In this document: positions 1-10,129 of the stretch, piece after piece
Layout of the letters: each line of letters begins with the position of its first letter
Numbering within the stretch: position 1 is the first letter of the stretch
Assembly (NCBI RefSeq): GCF_040802235.1
Contig: NC_133158.1
Coordinates: forward strand, 164,211,401-164,275,400
Length of the DNA: 64,000 bases
Direction: 5' to 3'
From: Manis javanica
Lineage: Eukaryota > Chordata > Mammalia > Pholidota > Manidae
Notes under the pieces: model-generated
Told to the model about the DNA's origin: nothing
Databases searched by the model: none
What the model saw: only the letters and a program-made list of their open reading frames with translations
Program-made: the position numbers and the translations under genes

Positions 1-1072
1 TCTCCTGTGTTAGGAATTAACTTGCTTGAGTTTCTGTAGAGTCTCTAAATAAATAAAACTCTGAAACTGAATAGGCCCGTAAGTGAATTTCACTTCCTCC
101 TGGAAACAATACAGACTTCGTCCCGCATCAGTTGATGCATAAATGACCACGATGAGTACAATGCTGAGCTGAGGGCTGTGGGAGGAAAACAGAAGTGTCC
201 GGCTTTTAAGGAGCTTAGTCTAGTAGCTAGAGAAGTAGACTTTGGAAGAAAAAGTTAACAGGACAAGCATCGAGTGGGGGTCTAGAGAGTTATAAAGGTG
301 ACAGCAGCAGAGCCGAGCCTTCTGGGTTGGAAGGCTTTGTGGAGCGTGTGCCCCGCTGAGAAGCACCTTCCAGGGGAGAGCGGGCGCTGGAGAACAAGCA
401 CCCTGGTGCGGAAAAGTGTGAACACTGTCTATGAAGAAGCCGTTTTTAGATGCGATGGGTTGTATGTACTGTCATTAAAAGACACGCCTTACATGGGTTG
501 CTACAGAGGTTGGTACTGCATCTACTCAGGGCTAAGCTAAGGGCCTTGGAACAGAACCACCATATGCGGAGAATCACATAGAACCCTGCACACGGCCTGG
601 CCAGGAGGGGCTGAAATCCAGCCAAGCTCTGCTTCTCTGCACCGTGGTGCCAGGCTTTTGCGCCCAGCAAGGGGCACCTTATCTCCACCGGGTTGTGTAT
701 CAGGAGGGCTGCATGCAAACAGAGGGGCCCCTTTTTGTGAGTGCTTCTTAGCAGGAGTGGCTCTTTCTAAGCACACGGTGGTGCCAGCAGCACAGCGAGG
801 GCTCTGCTCTGCGTTGTGATCTGACCCTGTACAAAATTCAGTACATGTGTGAATGAATGCTGAGAGGGCTTATTGTAAATTCCACACACACTGAAAGAGG
901 GACTGTCAAGTGGATCTCTGTCTGATGCTTCTGAAGAATAGGACTGATGTGTGTGTTTTGGGGTGGAGAGAAAAGGCAGAGACATGCTCTAAGGCTCCTT
1001 AATGGTTCTAAGATTCTTTGAGTCCATAGCTAAACCTGATGCTAAATTTAAATAAAAGCCTTTGTTTTAAAC
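1..1072. other. no gene recognised; unidentified sequence with a poly(A)-signal-like end
   Basis: I recognise no coding exon here. The stretch is probably an ACAD11 intron. Its right end has AATAAA at 1051-1056 on the plus strand followed by an A-rich run at 1073-1098, which could be the tail of an old retroposed sequence or chance next to the L1 fragment that follows. Confidence 0.4.
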
Positions 1073-1079
1073 CAAAAAA

Positions 1080-1460
1080 AAGAAAAAAGAAAAAAAGAAA
1101 CGAAGTCATCAAGAAAAAGAGGACTCAAATAAAATAAGAAATGGAAGAAAAGTTACACCTACACCAAAGAAATACAAAGTGTTATGAGAGTACTACAAAA
1201 AATAAACACCTACAAAGTGAAGTAAGTCAGAGAAAGACAAGTACCATATAATTTCACTTATATGTGGAATTGAAAAGCAAAACAAATGAACAAACAGAAA
1301 CAAACATAAATACAAAGAGCAAACTGGTGGTTGTCAGAGGGGATGGGGGTAGGAGATGGGTATTTTGATTGTGGTTACACCAATCTATACATGTTTTAAA
1401 GTTCATGAACTGTTCACCAAAGAAAGTGATCATTTTTACTAAATAAATAACAACACAAGA
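1080..1460 (+). mobile_element. L1 fragments (ORF2 and 3' end)
   Basis: The first part resembles an L1 ORF2 segment (asking for GGACTCAAATAAAATAAGAA-like text). From about 1200 the sequence is the familiar L1 3' end, with AAGTCAGAGAAAGACAAGTACC and the downstream 'gatgggggtagg' segment. It is heavily decayed with no useful open frame. Confidence 0.75.
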
Positions 1461-1469
1461 TAAGATTAC

Positions 1470-1900
1470 TAGATCACCCCCACATTGAAATTGTCCTGGA
1501 GATTATCAAGATTGTCTATAAGCAGGTCCACCACCACGCATTTATCTGGGTCTCAGTGAGACTGTGCCATCAACGTGTAGCAGGGCTGGTGAGGGGACTT
1601 TTGGCAGTAAGGCAGTGCTAGGTTCAGCCATCTTGACTTCAGACACTAAGATACCAAAATAAAGAACTAAGCATAAAAAATTTCTTCCCCAAATCTGCCA
1701 ATGTTAACTGCAGCAGTACATAGGTTTGTGGTGGCTGGTGTATATCAACTGATATCTCTTACATCTAAAATATGTAAGAATAAGGCTTGGGAACAGTCCT
1801 TGACCTCAAGAGTATTTTCACTGAAGCACAAAGGCTGTGTTACATGCAAACATCAGTCACCAGCTCATCTCCACCTCCTTCTCGCTGCCCTTTGCTCCCC
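1470..1900. other. unassigned sequence upstream of the ACAD11 exon remnant
   Basis: No gene or repeat was recognised except the pyrimidine-rich tract that leads into the exon acceptor at 1904-1905. Confidence 0.4.
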
Positions 1901-1905
1901 TGCAG

Positions 1906-2012
1906 GAGGTCATGGCTCCCTGGATTGCTGAAAGCCGCTTTGCCTTTGAGGAGATCCACCTGTTGACCCTGAAAGCTGCCCACAGCCTGGACACTCTGGG
2001 TCCTAGAAAGAG
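1906..2012 (+). pseudogene. ACAD11: ACAD11 antepenultimate coding exon remnant
   Basis: A good pyrimidine tract and CAG acceptor (1903-1905) precede an open stretch reading PWIAESRFAFEEIHLL, then TLKAAHSLDTLG. This matches the ACAD11 helix that begins WIAESRIAIEKIRLLTLKAA in my memory of the human protein. After DTLG the block is about 10 bases shorter than expected before the AAAGAG|GT-like donor at 2013. That is not a multiple of three, so it would shift the frame. Several otherwise conserved positions are also substituted. Confidence 0.85.
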
Positions 2013-2284
2013 GTGGGGCCGCTTGGACCACCGTCTGCCAAACCGCCTCCAGTTTCTCCCACCCACTGGGCATGTCAAGTTTCATGGTGCCTTAACGGCA
2101 CTCAGAATATTGGAAGCTTTCATGTGATGTTGGTTTAAAGGTTATAAATGTTATGTCCCAGCTAGCTCTCCTTTCATTGTTAGCTTTAGGGAATGGTTTT
2201 CAGGATGTGGAATATCTTCAGCATTTTTTAGATGCAGCACAGGGAGGAGGAAAATCCTAGATTTTATACAGATTTGGGATTGTA

Positions 2285-2400
2285 CCCAGTATGTCGCTTT
2301 CTGCTAGCCTTGTGACCTTGGGCAAACCAGCCCTTCTGCCTGAGTCTAGGGTTCTAGTAAAGAGTGATCACGATGACAAAATATGCAGTGCTATACTGCC
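2285..2400 (+). repeat. possible MIR core fragment
   Basis: The stretch with CTTGTGACCTTGGGCAAACC resembles the conserved MIR core (after 'gctgtgtgaccttgggcaag'). It lies inside the intron between the first two ACAD11 remnants. Confidence 0.5.
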
Positions 2401-2520
2401 ACATACATACATACTGCTAACAGTTCATACAGGGCCTCTCTGTCCTGGCCTTCTTATGTTTCTGCCTTATGTGGAATAAGAATATGACTGTTTATTAAAA
2501 GCTAATAAAATTTCCCTAAG

Positions 2521-2550
2521 AAAACTGATTAGTGAAGTCTAATCAGTTTT
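2521..2550. repeat. perfect 12-bp inverted repeat (hairpin)
   Basis: AAAACTGATTAG and CTAATCAGTTTT flank a 6-base loop (TGAAGT). There is no T-run context or gene boundary that would give it an obvious role. Confidence 0.9.
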
Positions 2551-2863
2551 ATGTTCTCTGAAGTGATCGGTGTGATTCATCAGCTGCCTGAGATCCTTTT
2601 GGAAACGCGGCAAGTTATAAATAAATGAATACAATGTGATTTGGAAGAGCTCTCTCTTTCCAGAAGGGCTGTACTGACTGAAATATGGCTATTAGCCTCG
2701 CAGCGGATCTGCTGGCTTTCATCAAAGATCCTGTTTCAGTAGAGAATGCACGTGGGAAACTTCCCTTGTTTCATTTCACAAAGAAAATACAAATTATATT
2801 AAATTCTGCCACAATGTTTATTGTCTAAGACAGGAAAATTCTTTTTATATCTTGTTTATATGG

Positions 2864-2972
2864 ATTGCAGTAATTAAAGTGACTGCCCGTCCTGCTGTCA
2901 GCACAGTCACTGATCAGGCCACCCAAGTGTGTAGAGGGGCAGGCGTTTCCCAGGATTCCCTCTGGCTAACAT
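2864..2972 (+). pseudogene. ACAD11: ACAD11 penultimate coding exon remnant
   Basis: The block reads IAVIKVTARPAVSTVTDQAT and then QVCRGAGVSQD, matching the ACAD signature around QVCGGAGVSQDYPLANM. Three faults are visible. The bases before the exon are GG (2862-2863) where AG is required. The first glycine of the conserved GG pair is Arg (AGA). One base is missing after the Gln-Asp codons (about 2954-2958), which shifts the frame. A GTGAGT donor remains at 2973. Confidence 0.88.
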
Positions 2973-3040
2973 GTGAGTAGATGCCATTTAATAACCTTCT
3001 ACATTTAATAGGCTTGGAGTTAAAGAGCTGTAGCTGCCAT

Positions 3041-3097
3041 GACACTAACTGTTTAAGAAGAAAATAAAGATACTAACTTAAAGTATAATTGAGGGTT
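3041..3097 (+). repeat. local duplication, copy 1 (partner 3939-3993)
   Basis: About 57 bases from GACACTAACTG through TATAATTGAGGGTT are nearly the same as 3939-3993. The copies are about 0.9 kb apart. The second copy runs straight into the ACAD11 last-exon remnant. Confidence 0.9.
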
Positions 3098-3938
3098 AAA
3101 TAAAGTAATATAGGTACTTCAATATAGAGCTCTGTACCAATATATAGTTGCTTTTATGAACACCATTATCGTTTCACTCAATTACGTTAACTTTTACACT
3201 GGGGACACACTGGGGCTCCTGGGCTATGGAGAAACAGCGTGGGGGTTCACCCTGAAACAGAAAGGAGAGGACGGGAGCAGAGACAGCCAAAAAGGGAGCC
3301 CAGAGCCAGGCTGCGGTATGTCCCAAGGACGGCTCACCACCTCTGGAGGGAGGCCTGGCCGTTGGCAGTAGTGTATGCCGGTGGCCACCTCCTGCCCACA
3401 TTCTGGTTGCTGGAGTCAAGAAGGAACCCTCTCTGCTGTCCATCCCCACACAGGCATGGGACCACCTTCTCTGCCACTCTGGAATTAAGAGTCTGGTGCC
3501 CCACCGATTTGCCCCCATCAATTTTTAGCTTTAAGAAAGAATTAAATATGTGGTACTGCATAGTTCTAGTATGTAAGTATTACATATTTATACTCCACTG
3601 CTTGTAGCTTACCTAAAAGACCTCTTAGTTCTAGCAACTTCTAGTAGCCTACAGCAAAGCAAGACTGAGATTAAGCCCACTGCACTGTGCCCTTTCAGAT
3701 TCTGCTTCCCTAGGTGGGAACTTTAAGTGGCATCTCACAAGCCCTTGGGTGTCCTTTCCTTGACTTTCACTGTGCCTTTTCTTATCAATACCTTGGCAAG
3801 ATTTCAAAAATTAATAGTCCTGGCTTCGAATCATAGAGACAGACGTTAAAGTATCAAGTCTCTCCGTGGTAACTCCCACATCCCTGCCCTTTTGTTTGTC
3901 CAGGTAGGCCTAATTTGAACTCTAATTAGGCCTAATTT

Positions 3939-3993
3939 GACACTAATTGTTTAAGAAGAAAATAAAGATACTAACAAAGTATAATTGAAGGTT
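3939..3993 (+). repeat. local duplication, copy 2 (partner 3041-3097)
   Basis: It matches copy 1 with a small deletion (CTAACAAAG against CTAACTTAAAG) and a few substitutions. It occupies the place where the splice acceptor and first codons of the ACAD11 last exon are expected. Confidence 0.9.
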
Positions 3994-4070
3994 GGCAGAT
4001 GGGCCTGATGAAGTCTACCTCTCAGTGATGGAGAATGGAGCTTCAGGACCAAGCTGGGGGCTTGAGTAGG
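3989..4070 (+). pseudogene. ACAD11: ACAD11 last coding exon remnant
   Basis: The block reads RLADGPDEVYLS, the ACAD11 signature near the C-terminus, and then becomes two bases short just before the ATGGAGCTTC match at 4034-4043, shifting the frame. The expected exon start (about seven codons before RLADG) is replaced by sequence belonging to a local duplication (copy at 3041-3097). A recognisable stop context near 4064-4066 is weak. Confidence 0.82.
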
Positions 4071-4773
4071 GAGGCCACACCATCTCGGCTTTGGACAGAC
4101 GTCATGGGTTCCAGAAATATGAATATCAGTTCTGTTTTTGGCCGTATGAGAGCAGAATTACTCTCTTGGTAAAGATTTGAGCATCTATTTTGATCAGTAG
4201 GTTTTATAATTTCAAGGGTCACACAGGTTTAAGATAAGTAAGAACTTCTAGAGCTATTGTCATTCAGTCTAATACCTGAGTGTTTTGCATTTATTTTTTA
4301 AACTCTCAACTTCTGAAGAGTTAATGTAAATTGGAGAGCTAAACCAGGGGCATAAAGATATTTTCACTTTTTGTTCTCAGGAATTGTTAATTTGAATAAA
4401 TATGCAAGGAATAGGTAATCATTACTTTGTAAGAAATATAGTGGGATGTCCTTTTTAACACTGGTTTGAGGGGTTGGCTTAACTTTGTAGTAATGGCTTC
4501 GCTGGAGAAAGATGCATGACTTATGTGGTCATTTCAGAATTCGTATCAGTATAAGCCTCTTCCTAATTCAACAGGAAGCACTTACACATGAAATCTGAAT
4601 GTAGTTTAAAGTTTACTAGAAAGCATGACCTATAATGTGAAAACACAATTAAGAAAATTTTGGATTATTTACAATATGTTGATGAGAATAGTAGATAGTT
4701 TAAACGACAAGCAAGTTATTCAGTTTTGAGAGAATATTAAGGATAGTCTGCTTGAATGCCATCCTGTTAGTAG
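4071..4773. other. no gene or repeat recognised
   Basis: AT-rich sequence downstream of the ACAD11 remnant. It may include the decayed 3' untranslated region, but no clear signal was seen. Confidence 0.4.
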
Positions 4774-5452
4774 TGATGCCGGGGTCTTGTTCATGGGGTC
4801 AAAGAATGAACTTCACAAACGCTCAAGGTAGGAGAGCAAGGCAGAGGCTTTTATTTAGAGATAGAGCAAAAGGACAGAGCTCCCGGCTCAGGCCAGGAGG
4901 GGACAAGAGAGTCCCAGGTGGTGTGTTGCCTAGGGGTTTTATAGGCAGTTGAGAGACAAAGGGCTAGTGATGTACACCTGCTAAGTGGTCCCAAAATGTT
5001 TATCTTTGAAGAGACATTACATTTCTTATTAGTCTTCCTGGATATTTACAAGAATTTTACTGCTCTGATTTCCACCCAGGATAGCAGCTTCCTGGTCTGT
5101 GAGCATATCACTCAAGGCGGCCTGCTTTGCTCCCAAGGTGGGCTGAGTTATTGTCTGTTTGTTAAATAGTATGTTAAGAAAATTTTTAACAAATTGCATT
5201 TTAAAGTGCAATCTCATTTTCAAGATGAAATCCTTCCTGTTTTCACTAGGTTGTTGTGGGCTTGCTTGCTATATTGCCCAGGTTGCAAATTATTTGTTTA
5301 GGCTGGAGGAAGAAAAGCAGCACCTGGGTAAAGTCAGAAAAACAAGCTGGGCCCCCCAGCAGGCTAAAGCAAATCCCACAATGGATATCTTGCTTTGTTT
5401 TTTTCCCGGAGGCCCTCACCCTACTCTGTCTAAGCCCACGGTCCCTGTCTCA
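4774..5452 (-). mobile_element. solo LTR, ERV1-like, minus orientation
   Basis: The element starts TG and ends CA on the plus strand and is flanked by a 4-base direct repeat GTAG (4770-4773 and 5453-5456). A 4-base duplication is usual for gammaretrovirus-like (class I) elements. On the minus strand AATAAA occurs in the AAATAAAAGCCTCTGCC segment at about 4844-4860, giving the orientation. It shares segments with 29637-30554. No internal retroviral sequence adjoins it. Confidence 0.8.
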
Positions 5453-5506
5453 GTAGCAGCACCCCAAGAAACAGCCTTGTTTCTCTTTGAGTCAATGCTG
5501 TCCCGT

Positions 5507-5660
5507 ATAGCAGCCACTGGCCACATGCAACTCTTGAGCACTTGAATTGTGGCTAGTGCAGCTAAGGAACTGAGTTTTCTTTATTTTTAAAAATTTAAAT
5601 TTAAATATCAATTCTTAACTCAGTTACTGGAAAACTTTTTTAAGTATGCTTAGCATAACT
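5507..5660 (-). mobile_element. MER1-like hAT DNA transposon fragment
   Basis: GCAGCCACTGGCCACATGCA followed by TTGAGCACTTGAATTGTGGC is the terminal portion of the MER1-type hAT-Charlie family. It is the reverse orientation of the copy split around the large L1. Confidence 0.7.
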
Positions 5661-5721
5661 TGAGTATGTGATTTGACTTTTTCATATTTAAGTTTTATGA
5701 ACTGTAAATACAGGGCAACCC

Positions 5722-6462
5722 CAGTTGACTCTAGAACAGCATGGGAGTTAGGAGGGCCAACTCCCCAACATGCAGCCGAAAATCTCTGTATAACTTTTGA
5801 TGCCTCAAAACCTTAACTACTAATAGCCTACCACTGACAGGAAGGAAGCCTTACTGATAGCATAAACAGTTGATTAACACAAATGTTGTATGTTATATAT
5901 ATTATATGCTACAGTGTCGGCTTCTTTGTCTCCGACCCCCAGATTAAGGAGGTGATGCGATGAGATATAGAAGACCTGAACAGACCAGCCAGGGGACTCA
6001 AGGCATAACAGCTCAAGAGTAATGCCAAGGCACTCCTCATATTTATTGAGTAAATGAATAAGTGAAGAATTCTGAGTAGGGGGTTCAGCACATGATCATC
6101 ATCTATCTTTGAGTCCAGCCCAAGGGTGGGACACTCCTCAAGGACACCGAAACCATGTGAGGGCAGTCAGGAGCTGTAGGAACTTTTTATGGCTTTAATC
6201 ACTCTGTCCTTGACCAAACATCAGAGGTCGTAGGAAAGACAATTAAGTCACAAATCTTCATACGTTTGATTTCTATATTACTTGATTTATATATTAAGCT
6301 CATTAATCTCACACTATAGTTTTACAATGAACCAAGCTACAGAAAGGAAAATGTTCCAAACTGTCACAAATCTCCAAAAAAATTTCCAATATATCTATTG
6401 AAAAAAATTCATGTATAGGTGGACCCACATAGTTGAAACCCATGTTCATTTAAGAATCAATT
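5722..6462 (-). mobile_element. Tigger-type DNA transposon, interrupted by an LTR
   Basis: Both ends show the Tigger-like terminal text (CCAGTTGACTCTAGAAC at the left, a decayed GTTCATTTAAGAATCAATT at the right). The inner text resembles the non-autonomous element seen at 43486-43812 in the opposite direction. It is broken at 5909-6319 by a solo LTR. Confidence 0.7.
5915..6313 (-). mobile_element. solo LTR inserted in the Tigger element, class II-like
   Basis: The insert begins TGTCGGCTTC and ends ATCTCACA, with a 6-base near-repeat CTACAG/CTATAG on either side (5909-5914, 6314-6319). The Tigger sequence resumes in register after it. AATAAA is present on the minus strand (in CTCAATAAATATGAGG). 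A 6-base duplication fits class II (betaretrovirus-like) elements. Confidence 0.7.
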
Positions 6463-7108
6463 ATATTTTGAATCAAAATTTAGCATCCAAGCTAAAACAG
6501 AGTAAGTGTAAAATACACACCAAATTTTCAAGATTTAGTATGGAAAAAAGTAAAATATCTCATAATACTTTTTAAATGTTAATTACATGTTGATAAAATT
6601 TAAATATAGTGGATAAAATAAAATTAATTCCCCATTTTTCATTAACTATTTCAATGGCATTCACGCTGAAAAGGTAACTGGTGAATTTTTAAATTTCAAA
6701 TGAAAGTACTTTTATTTCTAAGAACTTTAGAGAGCATATACATCACATACATTTGTTGATGTCCAGAAATTATTTCACCCATAATTTCAGTGTCTTCCTG
6801 GAGTGGGGGTGGGGAGCAGGCACGTGACAAAGCCCTGGGTCCTGAGTCCTGTGCATCAAGGGGTGTCTTAAACAGTTGCCTTTGAGCATTAAACTCTGCA
6901 CCTCATTTTGCTTTCTGTATATTGGGATTAACTTTTAAACCTAAAGGACTCTTATCTACTAAGGTACACAAAATCTATTGGGACAATCACAGAAACCATA
7001 TGGAAGCACTTGGGTATTTGTGAACCACGATAAAGTACTTCATAAGGTATCCTTGTCTCAAGTGGATAAACTCTTATAACCCAAGCTATTAATCTTATTA
7101 CTGGTTTT
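6463..7108. other. no gene recognised; AT-rich
   Basis: No coding potential or clear repeat was seen. Confidence 0.4.
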
Positions 7109-7124
7109 AAAAGTTGTGACTTGG

Positions 7125-7519
7125 CAGATAAAGACAAATACCATATGATTTCACTTGTATGCAGAGGCGAAAAAACAAGACAAAAAGAAACAGACACACA
7201 AATACTGACAACAGACTGTTAGTTACCACAGGAGGGCAGGGGGGGTGGGTAAAATAAGTGAAGGGGAGAAAGTAGTACATACTTCAATTTATAAAATAAG
7301 TCATAGGAATGGAAGCACAACACAGAGAATAATACTGTAATACCTTGGTATGGTAGTGGCGGTAACTGCACTTACTGTGGTGAGCATTTAGTAATGTGCG
7401 TGATTATTGAGTCACCGTGTTATACATCTGAAACCAATATAATATTGCATATCAACTATATTCCAATAAAAATATTAAAATTAATCACCAAATCATAATA
7501 AATAAATATAAACATAAAT
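7125..7519 (+). mobile_element. 5'-truncated L1 3' end with 16-bp target duplication
   Basis: L1 3'-terminal text (ACCATATGATTTCACTTG onward, ending in AATAAAAATATTAAAATTAA and an A-rich tail) is flanked by an exact 16-base repeat AAAAGTTGTGACTTGG at 7109-7124 and 7520-7535. This is a clean target-primed insertion. Confidence 0.92.
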
Positions 7520-7535
7520 AAAAGTTGTGACTTGG

Positions 7536-8799
7536 AAGAAATCAGATTGTTTCTCAACAGAATTAAAGATTATGTCTGGTACTTACAATATTGTGATAAT
7601 TTTTTCCTGGGTCTTTGAGGAAACCGGCCAAATTGGTGGCTGACGAGTTTCAGTTAGTCTCTTTATATCTATGTCCCTCATACATGCAGCCATGCTTAGG
7701 GCATGTCTCTCCATGCAATTCACGTGCACTTCTCCCCTCTGTACAGGTAAAATGTTAAAGAATAATAGTAAGTGTTGTTTTGAACGGGACTATTCCAGTC
7801 TCTGAGGAATGACCTAAGAACATCAGAGGACCCTTTGCCTCAGTCACAGTGAACCTACGGAATGGCTGCAGCACAGGAGCTGCAGAGCCACTTCTGGGGT
7901 CTCCACAAGCTGTCACCAGGAGTCACACATGCGGTGGAGCCCCTGCGCTGGCAAGCCAGGTTCACCATACATTTGGGACCACATGATTTTGAAATAAGAA
8001 GTTGCCCTTTATAATAACCTTGTGGCAGGAAGAAGAGCTCAACTGTCAGCGCTCTACCCATCAAAACCTCTCCAAGATTAGCCAGTGGTCAGCAGCAGGA
8101 AGGAGGGTCTTGTGACGGCCAGACGCTGAAATTCCAGTGGGAGGCACACACGAAAGCCGTCGTGGGAGGCATGGCAGCGTCTGGTAGTTGACGTTTTAAC
8201 CTTTGAGAACACAACAGAAAGTTCGGCTGATCATGGAGGAGCTCATTTCCTGACTGGTGGTTGACTACAGAGGCTTCCCCAGGTCCATGGCACCCCAGCT
8301 CTCCCCACAACTGTGGTCTACTTACCTGCCATAGGCAAGCTCACGTTCTGCCCAAGAGAATGAAAGTATGGGTAAAGCTGCAAAGCCCAACAGCAGCATT
8401 TAAGTATTTTAATAGATAAGCTTGTAGAAAGACACTTTTCTCATTCTTAAACTACAGCAGTTTCTGGGATGCCCAGAAGGAAGACATTTCTTCCCCAGGC
8501 TTCTGAAAGGACTTGAATTAGTAGAGGTCTTAAATAAAGGATAAAGTGAAACTTATTGAAGAAAATGTCTGCTGTGAACAAACTCCCTATTTCAATCAAG
8601 CCAGGAAGCCTTGGCCAGGCGTTTCCTTCACTGCCACCTGATGTGCCTCCACAAGGAGCGGAGTAAAGGGGGAGCAGACCAATCAGTGGGCCTCCCGTGA
8701 GCGCTTAGGGCCAGCATTTGCCCGTCGCACCTGTTTCTCCATTTCCTTTGCCTACACCGCTGTGGCAGGCTCCTAACTAGACTTATAGTCTCTCCACAC
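7536..8799. other. no gene recognised
   Basis: Mixed-composition sequence. The open frames at 7855-8310 on the minus strand are short, unrelated to each other and lack splice context, so I do not call a gene. Confidence 0.4.
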
Positions 8800-9345
8800 A
8801 GCAGCCAGCATGACTGTCTTAAAATGTTGCAGTGGCTTTCCACCGCACTTCTAATACCATCCAAAGTCCTTGCTCGGCTGGCCAGGCCCTGCCTGTGCTT
8901 GTCCCCTCCAGCCGCTCTGAGCCCATGCCCCTGAATCCCTCCCTCCACCAGGGTCTCCTGTCTGATGTCCCAACAGACAGCCACAGCCAGGATCTGACTC
9001 TGGGGTCCTGTTTCTGCCTGAGAAGATCTAACCTGAGATATCCACTAGACGCCTGCTTATGAGTCACCTTATCAAAGGGTCCTTTCTTGACCACTTGTTC
9101 TAAACTAGCACCACACCCTTTGTCATTCTCCACCTCTTGATCTGCCATACTTTCCTCACAACTTTCCTGACATATTTCATATTTGATACCTACTTACTTG
9201 TGGTCTGTCTTCTCACAAGAGCGTAAGCCCCACTTTTTCCCTCCTATAGTCACTCACTTCACTTTTTTGGTGTACTAGGGGGTCTCTTTAATCCCTAGAA
9301 CCATACCTGATCTCCAGTAGGCACTAAAAAATAAAAATGAATGAA
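8800..9345 (+). repeat. L2 LINE fragment
   Basis: Text such as GCAGTGGCTTTCCACC, GGCCAGGCCCTGCC and the tail with CACTAAAAAATAAAAATGAA (a decayed form of the ATAAATGAATGAA L2 end) is characteristic of the old L2 family. The open frames here are by-products. Confidence 0.65.
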
Positions 9346-10129
9346 TGCATGCATGAGCACAGATGCTCTCTGATTCCTGATTTGCAGTCGGTGAGAAGGC
9401 AAAGCATTTACTTACAGGTCTGCAAATAACAGAGCAGAAGCCTGAGCCCCACCCATGAACACAGGTTGGACAATAAACCCAGAGGGGGTTACAGGTGGCT
9501 GGAGAAAAATGAACTGAGAAAGGCCTTGGGGTGCCCCAGCAGTAGGGGTCATAGCAGTTTGGGCAAATCAGTTGATGAAATAGATTTTAACAAATATTTA
9601 ATAATCCAGGGGAGTACACACATACTTTTCATTTTTCCTGATGTCTAATCCTATCTAATCAGAGTGCTGTGATCAGCTCTAGCTACAGAGGGAAGTTGGG
9701 ATACCTAAGGAAAAAGCACACTTTTAGTGACTGTTAGAATTTTCCAGTTTTCCAAATTAACAGGATCCTGGGAAATATCCTCATTTAATTCGGAGCAGAC
9801 AAAAGCATTCAAGGTTTATGATCCTGCCACAGTGTTTTTATTTCTCTCTTTTTCAGTTATCTTTTTCTCACTGTGTTAGTTATGTGTTTATCATGAAGAA
9901 AATCAATGCACATTCCAGTCAACTCTCTGAAACAAAGGCCTTTGTCTTGTCTTCACCAAAAAATATGTGAACAGACAAAAGGTGATTATTGGGGACAGCT
10001 GCCTCGCTCTCAAGACACCCTAAGTAAGTACCAGCCAAATGGAGGATGGGCACGTGGACAGGGTCAACAAAAGGCACGTGCCAGCCCTCCTTCACTCACT
10101 GGGCCGGCTGGTGGGGGTCAGGTGCAGGT
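9346..10129. other. no gene recognised
   Basis: No exon with splice context and no clearly assignable repeat was seen. Confidence 0.35.

Larger units (their letters stand above)
1906..4070 (+). pseudogene. ACAD11: ACAD11 3' end, decayed (three exon remnants)
   Basis: ACAD11 is an acyl-CoA dehydrogenase with an N-terminal kinase-like domain, linked to mitochondrial/peroxisomal oxidation of long-chain and 4-hydroxy fatty acids. Three separate blocks in the right order and spacing match the last three coding exons of the dehydrogenase domain: 1906-2012, 2864-2972 and about 3989-4070. In other mammals ACAD11 lies tail-to-tail with DNAJC13, which is the arrangement here, so this is the orthologous locus and not a retrocopy. 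All three blocks are damaged (see the exon entries), so no normal C-terminus, including the FAD/tetramer contact region, can be made from this DNA. Upstream exons lie outside the window, so a truncated transcript cannot be excluded. Confidence 0.85.

Noticed and set aside
1906-4070. The ACAD11 matches as a processed retrocopy
   Set aside because: The blocks are separated by introns of about 0.85 and 1.0 kb, splice acceptor and donor signals remain at some edges, and the position next to DNAJC13 fits the native locus.
7855-8984. Minus-strand open frames of 69-118 codons
   Set aside because: They have no splice context or family likeness, and part overlaps L2-like sequence.
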